From: Cichorium intybus
Lineage: Eukaryota > Streptophyta > Magnoliopsida > Asterales > Asteraceae
DNA length: 64,000 nt
Assembly (NCBI GenBank): GCA_023525715.1
Contig: CM042010.1
Span: 68,846,894 to 68,910,893, forward strand
Reading direction: 5' to 3'
Both the position numbers and the translations under genes were made by a program. Within the stretch, counting starts at the first letter, position 1. Each line of letters opens with the position of its first letter. Below are positions 33,692 to 46,084 of this stretch, piece after piece. The notes under the pieces were generated by a model, which was not told where the DNA came from, made no database searches, and was given only the letters and a program-made list of their open reading frames with translations.

Positions 33692-34464
33692 CTGTGCTGC
33701 AGAGACGGGTTTTTGCCCGATTTTTGTGCTGCAGCCCCCTGTTTTGGTCCATTAAGTTCTTAATACTTAACCTAATCAATATATAACATTCTATGACTAA
33801 AACCTTCAGTTTACATCAGGTTTTAATCCAGAGAAACAACTCAATTACACAAATTCTTAGTTTAGGGTTCTTGAGGAAAATTATCAATTCCTCTTATTCT
33901 CAACCGATTCCAGAAGTGGAATTGAGTTTCTACTGAGGTTTAGAACAGGTTTGCAAGGTTAGAAACTTCATACAAACCCCACACCACTTCTGTAACCCGT
34001 TTTTGCCCATCCCCACAATTCCAAAATGGTTGAATTAAGTTATAAGAGTGAGATTCTTACCCCAAATGGCTTGAAAATCAAAGCCTTGAAGTTAGTTGCT
34101 GATTTTCTACTCAAACTCCCAAGAATCCTCGTGAACCTGCTCAAGCTTTCACTCTCCCGATGCTTCTATGAACTTCTGGGAGTTTAGAGAGTCTTCCCCA
34201 CTATTTATAGTTCCTATATTTTCAATTTTTACCCCTCTAGTACCATTTCACCCATTATGACCACAAGAGTCAAACTTTTAATATACAATTGTTTTATTTC
34301 TCACAATATTGCCACAAACACAAAATATTTTACATTAAGATCCCAAAATATGGCAAAAGACCATTTTGCCCTTTTTTCTTAACTTTACTATTACACACGA
34401 TTATTTTGCATATTTTATTATATTTTTATTTTATGACTTTTACCAAAATTTTCAGGTTCTTACA

Positions 34465-37400
34465 CTCTCCCCTCCTTAAGAGGATTCCGTCCCCGGAATC
34501 TTTTCGTATTTTCATAGTATGATTACCTTTCCTTTACTTATACTTTTTATCTTTTAGGGAATAACTTTTTATTTCCTCAACTTGTTAATTACTTATTTCA
34601 TGTCCAAAATTTTCCAAATAAATTTTCTGGAATTTATGGTTTTAGAAGTTTTCCCACTTCTAAATTTTTTTCTTATAATCAATATATTCTTATATATAAA
34701 TATCTCTTCAAAACTTTACATCTTCCCAAATAACCAAAATATCTTTTTGGTCATTTTACTCTCTTTTCATTATAATACTCCAAATACTTATAACTTATAC
34801 TTTTCTTTTATTAAATAACCAAAATACCCTTCGGTCATTTTATCTGTTTTCTTAACTTTTGAGTCATTCAATCATACTTCATCCTCTATATTCTAGTTAT
34901 ATTTCTTCTTACTTCATTTCATTTTTATACAAAATCTCTTAGTAAAACTTACTTTACATTATAGTTTCATACTTCCATACTTTTATCAAAGTAGCAGTCT
35001 ACTATATAATTCTCCCCATATCTTTATTAAAATCTGTGAGATTATACTCATCACATTCTTTACTGAAAAAAAAAATTCCACATACTATTAAATATAATTA
35101 TATATAATCCATATTTATACAGAATTCACAAAATCTTTTCTTTGTAAAATTTTGTCCCTTAATGGACATTTTTACTTTAACAAATTTGTTTTACAACGCT
35201 TTCTCCTTCTTTCCATTCTTTACTTATAATATTATTCATTTATTTTCACTCTTCTCTTTTTCCTCAATCCTCTACTCGTTCATTATTGCATAGATGTTTT
35301 ATTTCTATTTCTTTTTCTCAGAAGCTTTACAACTTGTTATCTTTACATAGTCATTCTTTAAATCTTTTAAACTTCAATTTATTCTTCTTTACTTCTACTA
35401 CAACTCTCGCCTTATTACTATTCATAAGGAATACTTTTTCCTCTTTTCGTTACACTTTACATTCTCATTTTTATGTTTGGGACAGGATCTGTCAAAACAG
35501 TGTACCTTTCACGAAAATCTGTATATCTTGTTCCAGAAAAATCGAAACAACATATATTTTTTTTTTAGTTTAGAAACTACACATCATTAGCTTTCTTTCT
35601 ATGTATACCACACAATGTTTGACCTTGTAGATTTGTACAGTTTTACTATTGAAGTTGACCTATTATTTCTGTCAACTTCTTTATTTTCTTGTCTTAACAC
35701 TTATATTATGAAATTATATACTTCTTTCCACTCTCTACTAGTTTTCATACATTCACAATAAATTATCATCTTTTCTACCTCGTAGTTTACTTGTATTACT
35801 TTCTATAAATACATATCCTGTACCATTCAATACATTTATTACTTTCACATCTTAACTTTTATTAATGACTTAATTGTTACTTTCCTTCTTAGTTCATAAT
35901 TTATGAAATTTCATTTTCATATACTTCTTACTCATCTCCTGTACATTATATATATATTACCTTCATTCATACTTGTTTTATATCACTCTTACCTTCACAT
36001 TTCCACATATTAGCAACTAGATTTTTCTTTCATCCTCCTTTATTATTTAGGAGATTTCGGTCTCATTTGCTCTTTATACTTACTTTTATAATCATGCCTT
36101 TTTCGTTCTTCAATTTCCTTACAACACTTCTATAATTTTACTTTTCATTCTTTTTGGGTATCCCGCGTACCATTCTCATCTTAATACTTTCTATTTTAAT
36201 ACTTTCTCATAATTGTTATTTCTCACACTAGTGCTTAATTTAGCACTTTATCCCTTACTTATTCTTTCTCTACCGGTATTATAATTGCTTACTATAATTA
36301 ATTCGAATTTCCAAACAACTTATAAAATCTCATACTTATTATACTTTTCATAATATTATCATCTTGTGGTGTAATTACGTTTCACAAATCATATTTATTG
36401 ACTTCTTGATTACAAATATCAATTCTCAAACTCTTGTCCCACTCTTGACCTTTACAAGTAAATTTTTTTTTCTTTTACCTTGTGATTACTACTTAGCACC
36501 CCGACTTTACCACATCGATTCTTTGATGTTTCTAGTTTATTACATATAGTATTACATAATTCCAAACACAATGTCAATATACTTCAAATGATTTTATGGG
36601 CATATTCTAAGTTTGACTCTGATAAAAGTCAAGGCTGTCAATAATTCTATTTCCAACTTTATATGCTTTCAGTCTTATTATGATTCTAACTTGTCAATGA
36701 TATACAACTCCTTGTCTTAACATCTTCGTATCACATATTTATAAGTTTTAATTGTATAATGTACACGTATACATATACTTGATTTTCTTTTGTTTTAAAA
36801 GCCCAAATTAAGTACCTCATCCCTTCTTGTCCCATATCAATTACTTGACTCAATGCTCAATTTACCAATATTACTCGTTAATAAGTTTTCATCATTTCGA
36901 TCTTTTTACTACCATGCATTTAAATATTTTCAATCAAATGTTCAATTTCTTAATTTCATCTTGTGTCCTTTTTTTTCTTTTTTTACATTAAAACTTTATC
37001 TCACTCTTATACTTCACATTTTATAGTATTCTAATTAAGGTACCTATTCCATAATCATCCGTATACTTTTATATATGTCCCGTAACTTACTTATTCTTTT
37101 ATATTTATGCACATATATACATATACACTCTTTCTTATGTTTCATCATTACTAACCATGTATTGGCCATTTTTCACAAGCTTCGGATACTTTTGCTAATT
37201 ATATTCATTCATATACGGAAAGGGTAACTTCTTGTCTGTTTATTATCGTTCTTATTCTTTCTCTGATTCTTTTTCTGATGCTTATCAAGATATTTAATTT
37301 TTATTTCTTTCCTCATATTATTTCAGTCGCCATTCACACATTCTTTCAGTTACCCTTTTACCATTGACATTTCTGCTTATATTTATTTTATATAATTATC

Positions 37401-38765
37401 AAATCTGATCCCAACGACCATTTTTCTCATTACCATTTTCTTTAATAGCTTTCTTTATATTTCCCCTCATTATCTTCAACGTTTACTTTATCTTTAATTT
37501 CTTGCCTAACATTTGATTAGGCGTTCTACCTCCATTTCTCAATTCATGTTCTTATAATCGTATTACGATAATACAAAATACTCACATCCTTTATTACTTT
37601 TCCATTTTTTTTTATTTCCTTCCCATTCATGTAGCTTACTTTGTTATATTTACTCATTATAGCATTGTACTTATAACTTAGTTATGTGTTCCAACCATTA
37701 GATGCATTTACTTATCACTTTTACTTCAGGTTTGGAAGTCACGACTTCTCATTTCTAAATTTTCATTTCTGTCTTTGCTTCCTTGTCTAGTACTTAATTA
37801 AGTATTTTACTTTTATTTCATAACAACATGTTTGATTACAGCTCTTAGTGATCATACTTTAATTCCCTGGTTGCCCCTGGGAGACTCTTCATATTACTTT
37901 TCAGTATTTATTCTTTACCCCTTTCATACAGTCCTTAGGTTTGTCTATAATAATTTTTTTTATATATGTATCTATATTCTTCTCCCCAATCTATACTTTG
38001 ATCACTACTGCGACACTACTTTTACCCTTATTCCATAATTATAATTCATTTCCGTTAGACAACGGAATTTTCAGTTATACACTTTCCTTTATATTTGTAC
38101 CATATACTCCCTTTTTCTCCCCATTCAAAATTCTCGATATATTTATATCTTCTGGTTATGTCCCTTTTACTGTTTTCTTTTATATTATCGCATGTCCCGT
38201 TACATATACTTTACATTATTTTTTCATATGGTATGTTGGTCATCACAACCACATATTTGGATTTTTACCTTATTATCCTTCACACACTTATTATCTTAAT
38301 TTTCAATTATCTTCGTTCATACTTTATAATGATTCACATATAGTGTATGGGTTTTTCCCCCACTTCATAACTTATACTAATTATTTCATCTTTAATACTT
38401 TTCAAATATTACTTTAGTATTTTTAGGCATACTGGATTTTATTGTACAGGTACTATAAACCTATGCCCCTACACCTCCTCCACTCATCCCTTACAGTTTC
38501 ACATGATTCCTGTGTGGTTCCACCAAACTCAAATATATATCCTGTGATTATGATAGTACGGGCCCATAATATTATAACCACCTATACATATTTGCTTCCA
38601 GCTTTACCACCAGGACTCATGTTCCACTGTTTTAGGTTTACTCCCACTACTCCTTACTTACGACCGCATGGTTAAGTATGTACCCTACTTAACTCCTACA
38701 CAGTTTAAGTCTAGGTTCAAGTATTGACACCTAGTTCACTTAAACTATGGCTCTGATACCAAATT
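34465..38765 (-). mobile_element. LARD1 non-coding internal region (right arm)
   Basis: 4.3 kb, inverted counterpart of 13055-31227 without the CACTA and Copia insertions. Primer site GGCTCTGATACCA (minus-strand TGGTATCAGAGCC) is at 38749-38761 and polypurine tract at 34465-34480. Pyrimidine-rich on the plus strand. Several ORFs of 60-160 codons (for example 37941-38417) are Phe/Tyr/Ile-rich translations of AT-rich DNA with no domain, and are dismissed. Confidence 0.8.
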
Positions 38766-39082
38766 TGTAACACCCTGTCCCATAAACAACATTTTAATAA
38801 AACAATTTACGTGTTAAATTTTCCATAAAAAAATTTTCAGTTACAATACGGGGTGTCACAAGCTCAATACATTACCATAATTTAAGGAAGTAGGTACATA
38901 CTCTGATCGATCTAGGACTTCTGTTCCTTTAATGCATCATCTACCCTTTCCATTGTTACCTGAGTACATAGCATTTTTAAAAAAATAATACGTAAGACAT
39001 ACGTCTCGTGAGTAATACGGGTTTTAGACCCAAAATAATTTCTCATATTTTAATCATTCCAAATTTTCATCTTATTTAATTT

Positions 39083-39172
39083 CCTATGAGCGCACCCATA
39101 GGTATTCCTTTTCATTTGAGAACACATTCCTACGAGCGCACCCGTAGGTTTTATACGAGACGCACCCGTATA
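39083..39172 (-). other. Hairpin triplet with GGTGCGCT loops (minus strand)
   Basis: CCTATG/CATAGG 39083-39102, CCTACG/CGTAGG 39129-39148, TATACG/CGTATA 39152-39172. It lies 317 to 406 bp from the LTR terminus at 38766. Confidence 0.7.
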
Positions 39173-39958
39173 ACTACTTCCCCAATAGCATGAAACGGAT
39201 TCATCTATCAAGGTAAGACAACTACTTCGCGACGGGAGGTACCATCCCAGTAGTGTCTTTTTGCCACCCCTACCGCAGCAGGCTGTGGTCTTTATCCGGA
39301 TATTTCTCAACTCATCAATAGGGCCCAATCACATTATTAGTTCTCTGTCTTTCTCATTTATCCTTTGTATACATTATACTTACTATTTCACAAAAACCAT
39401 TTCCAGTTTAACAAAACATTTTAGTTTCGCAGAACCATTTCCTTTCTCATTAACCACATTAACTTTCATAAAACCATTTTGACCCACAAATCATTTTTCA
39501 TAAAATTCATTCTTTTATATAAAACTCCATTTGCTATGTACTCGAAAATCCACACATTACTCACCTTGACTAGTTAGAGAGGTCTAACTAGAACCATCCT
39601 TTTTCCCCGCCCCTCCTATTCATGATCTTTTACTCCTTAAGTACCTAAGGAGTTTATTCACATTTTATTAATAACATGTTATACTTTAATAGTATGTATA
39701 GACCACTGAATTTCAGATCTTACTAGGCTCATATCACAATATGGTTGTGACATTCATTATTTCACTTATCCTCTTCTTTGCTACTTTCATTTATCATTTA
39801 CATGGTATATTATTGCCCGTTATACCCTTGGAAAGTCATACACTCAAATTAACATTATTTTTCATGTTTTTATATCATATTAACCTTATGGTATCAATTG
39901 GACATCAAATGAATAGGCCTAGCATCAAATTGCAATTTCATTTTGCCCCTGACTTGGA

Positions 39959-40083
39959 GCACGACTCGTGCACATTTTGTGCATGAAAGAGCACGACTCG
40001 TGCTCATTGTAGAATGCGATTTTTGGCTTCTACAGGTGGCACGACTCGTGCCAATGGTAGTGCAAAAAGGGCACGACTCGTGT
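39959..40083 (-). repeat. Dyad array GCACGACTCGTGC x4
   Basis: 39959-39971, 39991-40003, 40039-40051 and 40071-40083 (last base T). Spacing matches the other arrays. Confidence 0.75.
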
Positions 40084-40699
40084 CTGTGCTGCAGGTGCGA
40101 GATTTTGCCCGATTTTTGTGCTGCAGCTCACTGTTTTCATCTATTAAGTTCTTTATAACTTACTTAATCATTTTAGACTTATCCCATGACTAAAACCCAC
40201 CATTCCAACATGTTTTTAAACCATGGAATCACTGATTCCATTCAAATTCATAGAAATCCCGTTTTTGACATTTTTGGTTCAAAAACTGAAATTTCTTCAA
40301 ATTAATTATCAAAACTGATTCCTCACATCTATTCTAACATATTAAACTCTCTTTAGTCATTAAAATCATCTTTGATCACAAGGACCCGTGAACTAGGGTT
40401 CTTGGCCAAAATCATGTTTTCCCCAATTTAACCATATCTTTTGATTTAAATAGAATTGCTTGATAATTCAAGCTTGTTTAGATGAAAAGACTCATAAAAC
40501 ATCTTGGATTGCAACTGAACTTTTAGTTTCCAAATTACCCCGTGAAGAATTCGTGTGCTAAAAGTCAAGAACAAGTGTTCTTACCTTGATTTGGCTTGGA
40601 AATCTTGAACTAAATGACTAATTGTTACATCCATTGCTTCTCGTCATAGAATTCTCTCGACCTCTCTCTCTGGATCCCTCTGGAACTGATTTCCCGTGT

Positions 40700-41147
40700 A
40701 ATGTGGGTAATAATGTACAATATATAAAGCTTATTGTAATAAAAGATTGATTTTTGGGGCCATAATGGGAGAAATAGAACTTGAGGGTTAGAAGTGACAA
40801 AATTAGGGGTATAAATGGAGATGTAGCAAAATACGTGAAAAATTATTAAACCTGGAATACGACATCCCGAGAGTACTGTAGCAAAATACGTGTATTTCGG
40901 GAAAGTTATGAATTAAAGAAAATTAGTTAATAAAAGTTGTAGTCTAGTTAGTGAACCGTGGTTGCATAATATGGTACTCTGGTGCTATAAAACTAGTTAT
41001 TGTATGTATGAACCAAGTATAAATGTATATTTTATATAATAGGTGGTGGTTCAAACAAGGTTGCTCAAGAGAAAGAGAAAGAAGTCCGAGAAGATAACTA
41101 ACTTCTAGGTGACCGAGGTGAGTGTTTTGTGGATTTTCGGGTACATA
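40700..41147 (+). repeat. Outer end of the right arm: spacer plus LTR piece (+)
   Basis: 40833-41147 is the reverse complement of 9143-9450, an LTR piece in the opposite sense to its neighbour, so the same order of inverted pieces exists on both sides. 40700-40832 replaces about 550 bp present on the left. Repeat similarity stops at about 41147. Confidence 0.7.
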
Positions 41148-41149
41148 AA

Positions 41150-41660
41150 AAGTATAAGGACCAAAGTTGTAATTATGCAAATTAAAAACTATAGGGATCA
41201 AAATTGTAATTATCCTAAAATAAAAACTATAAGGACCAAAACTGCAATTATTACAAATTATAAACTATAAGGACTGAAATTGTATTTATTAAACACAAAA
41301 AATACAAGGATCAAAGTTGTAATTAACTCATTTTAGCTTTAAATGGCAATATGGTAATTTTTGTAAATACTATGGGCATTTTTTTTTGCTGCAATTTAAT
41401 AAGATAGTAAGGACTAAAATTGTAATTAGTAATTATAAGGGACGAAACTGTAAATTAATACGGTTACACAATATAGCTACCAAAACTATAATTATGCAAA
41501 GTAAAAACTATAGGGACCAAAATTGTTATTATCATAAATTAAAAACTATAAGGATCAAAATTGTAATTATCCTAAATTAAAAACTCTAAGGACTAAAATG
41601 TAATTAATATAAACTATAAACTCCAAGGGTTAAATTGTAATTTGAGGAAAGCTAAAAGGA
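41150..41660. repeat. Degenerate array of AAGGACCAAAATTGTAATTA-type units
   Basis: About twelve diverged units, 35-50 bp apart (for example 41158, 41196, 41232, 41308, 41409, 41514, 41552). No gene. From 41660 to 42330 I see only AT-rich intergenic sequence, presumably including the 3' end of the next gene. Confidence 0.6.
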
Positions 41661-42330
41661 AAAAAATGCAAGATACGTGTTTCGGCAATTTTGTAATTTG
41701 ATTCAATGGCAATTTTTGTAATTTCTGTCAAAATAATGGCTATTTTCTTACTTTTCCTGTGATTTAGTAGGATATATAATTATTTGAAATCATTAAAACA
41801 AATATAAAAAATAAATAAGTAAATATAAAATGTATAATCGTTTTTTCAAGTTGATAGGGATCAAAATGACAAAAAAGATCCGAAAGTGAACCAATAGTGC
41901 ACCACCAAACTTTTATAGACCAAAACCACATAAAAACGACAAACACAATGACCATTTTTGCAATTTTGTCTAAAAACTATCCAATATCATTATTTTAATA
42001 GAATTTACTTTTTACATCAAAATAAAACCACAAGAAGTAAACACTATCAACCTCCTATAACCAACCAAGCATTTGTTACGAGTTTTCCCATGAATCTTTA
42101 CTTTACTTGCACTTCGATGTTTACTACGATCATCAATTACATGCAACCCGATTAACGCATGGAATATTAGAGCCATAAACTCGCTCAACATGCATTGCTT
42201 TAACTAGTTTTTATCGAACTAAATGTACCACATTATCCTCCTACAACATCAAAAACAAACCACAAATTTACAAAACTTGTAGCTTTCCCAAAACAGGATT
42301 ACAAAAGCTTGAATCTTTAAAATCCAAGTC

Positions 42331-44760
42331 CTAATGCACAAGAACAGCTTCATTACTCGAAGCTTTATCTGCAGCAATTTCTTCTAATCGTTTCCAGGTG
42401 GATTCGCGTCTAGATTTCATCTTTTCTTCTTTTGCCTCTTCTTCTTGGAAGTTGAGTAAACACTCGTTGAAGAGTTCAGGGTCAAGGTCAAAGAAGATTT
42501 TCCGGACATTTAAAGTCAAACTATGGACCGCTTGATTCCAATGGTACCGCCCGTTTCTTTCGAGGGCGGGAAAGATTATCGGGAGGATTACTTTGCGGTT
42601 TTGTCGGATTAAATTCTCGATGTGGTCGTTGTTCCAGAAGAATAGAACTCTTTCTGCCACCTGAAAAAGGGAAATGGAATTGGGAATCAGAATTTTGAAA
42701 TTGAGAATTTTGGGGTGATTCAAGATTTCTTGAAAATCTTGAATTGGAAACAAGGATTTGCGGTAGGAAATACCAGATTTACCCTTCGACGACATCACCA
42801 ATCAAAAGCTTCAATTTTTTCTCAAAAACTTGGATAGTAGAATGTTTTTGAGAATTGAATCTGATAAACATTATACAATCCTTAAACTTTATCTATAATT
42901 AAATGATTTTTGTTTATTGTTTATAGTAATTTGTGAATATATATAATTATCATCAGGGTATTTTGGTCGTTTAATAGAAGGGAATGACAATTGAATGGAA
43001 AGGACAAGGTAATGGAATGAGTCATTGCATTCCATGATCATATGAATTTTTTAATATTATATATAAACATAATATGATAATATATATGGTTTAACTCTAC
43101 TTTATACAATATACACTAGTTGAGTATGAGTGTATGACTAATGAATTTTTTATCACAAAAACAAAGAAAAATTTATAATAGGAAAAGCTCGTTAAAACCC
43201 TCATAAGATTATAATAAAAAGTACACTTTCTAGTTACTTTCAGGAAATGATATTGTAATTTAATTAAACTAATAAACTTCTTAAAAACACTTTGCGCTTA
43301 TAAATTACATAAACAAAAATGAGTTAAATTTTATATTTTTGATGAAATGAAGAAAACACCCTCTAGCTAAGGGATGAAAGTTAATAGAACTAAAGGAATC
43401 ACATTCCATCCATCATACAAAACAACCGATTCCTTTTTTCATTCCAATGGAATCAGCCATTCCATTCCATTCCTATCCCGATTCCATCATACCAAACACT
43501 ACCTAAGCAACCCACAATCAATCAACTACTATATACTCGAAAAAGAAATACTCAAAAGAACGATAAAATTACCTGAAAATGCAAACTATTCAAACAACGC
43601 GCGATTTGCTTAAACAAAACCACCATACACCGATGAAATTCCGGTTGTTGTGTGGCTTCAAGAACCTCCTCCAACTCACCCAAAAACATAAGTTCCTTTG
43701 AACTATTTGTAACCGGCCAATACTTCAACAAACCCCGTATCACCATATCCGCCAATTTACAATCTTTTTCAACAAATTGAGTAATACAATACGACAATTG
43801 TTGATGATACATTGCCAAACATTTTGGTTTATGCAACGGAATCAAAGACCTCGAAAGAAACAATTTATGTTCTTCCTTCAAAGGCAAAGCAAATCCATTA
43901 ATAATACTCCCTAAAATCTCCAAAAGTTCCGCAATCCCATTATGCTTTTCGGTCTCCAAAACAAATCTATAAAAGATATTGTTGATAGATTTCCTAATAA
44001 AAGGACGATGAACCATGAATTTACCGTAAACCCTATGAAGAATTGTCTTTAAGTACTCGCGTTCTCTTGGATCTTCAGAATCGAACATGTCTAACAACTT
44101 TAGAACAAAGTAATGATCGATGTACTTTTTTGCTATTTTTGCATCGGCTTCTGGGGACGCGATGAATCTTAAAAGAAGTTCGTATACGATTTGTAAATGA
44201 GGCCATGCGGGGTCCATACACGGTTCTTCTTCTTCAAGATCGTAAGATTCCATGATTTTGCAATCACGGGGTTGTGGAGTGAGTTCGCGGAATAAATTTG
44301 AAGATACCATTTTGACAAACTCTTGCATGATTGATTCTGTGAATTTAACGTTGCTTGAAGCAACGAAATCGACTAATTCTAGTAAAGTTTGTCGCTTGAT
44401 TTCTTTTTCTTTGAGGTTTTTTGTGGGGTCGGTAAAATCGAAGATTACAGAACACATGGCGACTTTTTTTATGAATAAATTCTGCTTTTCGTTACTTGAA
44501 ACATCTCTGAAACTCGGTAAAGCTTCGTAAGAAACACTTACAGGAGTACCATTGCGGAAGTTCTTCTCGATTGGAGTGAATCTGGTGTCCAATGGGGATG
44601 AAATGTCGGCATTTACAAGCTTTCGTGAATTCCCAGTTCCTAAATCGCTTCTCTTTGAGCTTGAAGAGGTTGAATTTGGGGTTACGTTGCCGTATGATTC
44701 TTGATTTTTGGACGATTTGGACTGTTTCCGGGAAACTTTATTGAGGATCTGCTTGAGCAT
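42331..44760 (-). CDS. PP2A B' (B56) regulatory subunit, two exons
   Basis: Exon 1 is 44760-43573 and exon 2 is 42660-42331, separated by a 912-bp GT-AG intron (CAG|GTAATT ... TTTTCAG|GTGGCA). The join gives 505 codons plus TAG, the usual length for plant B' subunits. The variable N-terminus is basic and Ser-rich (MLKQILNKVSRKQSKSSKN), followed by the B56 core of HEAT-like repeats from about residue 80. Family hallmarks are FVLKLLDMFDSEDPREREYLKTILHR, YHQQLSYCITQFVEKD and, across the splice, NSLHFQ|VAERVLFFWNNDHI. It is a scaffold-bound targeting subunit that selects substrates for the Ser/Thr phosphatase PP2A; it is not itself catalytic. The C-terminus is charged (EEEAKEEKMKSRR). ATG 44760 is the first ATG of the frame. 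It is the only apparently intact gene in the window; which B' isoform it is cannot be said. Confidence 0.95.
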
Positions 44761-45663
44761 ATCTTAGATTGTAGGGAACGAAACAAGAAGTTATCGAAAC
44801 CCTAAAAACCCAATTCGATTTCTGATCAAAATCATCCAAAGTGGAAGGGATAAACGAAGGCTTATTTGGAGGTTACAACTTACAACAACCTCATCGTGAA
44901 AATTGTTCTAAAATAAGAACTAAAGCGAACCCCTTTTCAAATTCTATGCTAAAATAAGGCAAATACACAAAAAGATATCTGAACTATACATCAGAAACCC
45001 ACTGATTTCGATTAAACCGAAACAAACTCCCCCAAAAACCATCAATGCCCCTTTTTTCAAAATCCCCCACATCGGGTTTTCCCCTTTTTTATCTGTATGG
45101 ATCAAAGCCCCCAAAGAGGGAAAGATTCTGACTTTTGATTTACAACAAAAAAAAACCCACTTGGAGTTTAACGATCTTGGAACTTGAAAGTAAAGATAAC
45201 GCAAAAATCTCTCGAAATAACCTAGTCTTTTCGATTAAAAAATAGCTTTTTTATCTCCTGTGAGCTGGACAGATGGATAAAAAGTATGCTCACTACACCA
45301 CAAGAATCCTGCTTTACTTTTTTTCACAACTTTCTTTTAACAAACCCTTGAAAGGGAATAACTAAAAAGAAAAAAGGGAATCAAATTGGGGAAAGAAATA
45401 TTGAAAATCGGATAATGATGAACAATTTTGCAAGAAAATTTAGGGGATTTGATAGAAAGAAAACTGGGGGAGAGAGAAACAGACGCGTTTGGAAGAAGGA
45501 ACTTGAAAACCCACCTAACAGGAGAGACCAAGCCGCCCTCGGAATGATTCTTTGCTTTGTGTCTATTTTCTTTTCCGACGACTGCTTCTCATTTTTTATT
45601 TAAGAAAAATATAAATTTGATCTCGGTCTTCGTTAAAAAATTAGAGTTTAAGTCGCTCAATTT

Positions 45664-45670
<7 letters not shown>
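44761..45670 (-). promoter_or_regulatory. 5' leader and promoter region of the PP2A B' gene
   Basis: Unique, non-repetitive sequence upstream of the ATG. Long CT/GA-rich stretches (45180-45560) are usual for plant leaders, and an intron in the 5' UTR is possible. ORFs of 60-90 codons here do not resemble proteins. The unique sequence ends at a (TA)n tract at 45671. Confidence 0.45.

Positions 45671-45752
<82 letters not shown>
45671..45752. repeat. (TA)n microsatellite
   Basis: About 41 TA units directly followed by GGGTTAAGTTTTATTG, the left edge of a candidate transposon. Confidence 0.95.
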
Positions 45753-45756
<4 letters not shown>

Positions 45757-46084
45757 TAAGTTTTATTGATAATTCAAATATTCATGAGATTTTAAGAACT
45801 CATTCTGATTAGTTAGATCATAAAAGGGCATGATAGTCATTTACCAAAAATCTCATTTAATTCTGATTTTTTTATTTTTGGCAACAAAATAACAATTCCT
45901 AAAATCAAGCCTATTAGATTTGAATTTTCAAATTTAAAAAAAAAATCAAATTTTCGTTTTTTTAAAATCAGATTTTTTTGGAATTTGATTTTTTAAATTT
46001 TCGTTTTTTTAAATATGAGAATTTTTGAAATTTGAAAAAACAAAAAAATTCTGTATTAAAAAAAACAAATTTTCGAAATTAAAA

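Larger units (their letters stand above)
32425..34464 (-). repeat. LARD1 LTR (-), nearly full length
   Basis: Complete except for about 14 bp at the TGTAACACCCC end. Ends GGTTCTTACA at 34464, i.e. TGTAAGAACC when read on the minus strand. The TATA box (reverse CTATTTATAG) is at 34201-34210. Dyads are at 33567-33691 and hairpins at 32730-32822. It serves as 3' LTR of the right, minus-strand LARD1. Confidence 0.8.
38766..40699 (-). repeat. LARD1 5' LTR (-), right arm
   Basis: Begins TGTAACACCCTGTCCC beside the primer site. It follows the reverse complement of 11952 back to about 10010, then departs at TTTCCCGTGTAATG. Only the promoter-proximal end is lost. Confidence 0.8.

Noticed and set aside
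37941..38417. 158-codon and neighbouring Phe/Tyr-rich ORFs in the right LARD1 interior
   Set aside because: On the antisense, pyrimidine-rich strand. The matching ORFs in the left arm differ in frame and length, and hydrophobicity comes from T-rich codons.
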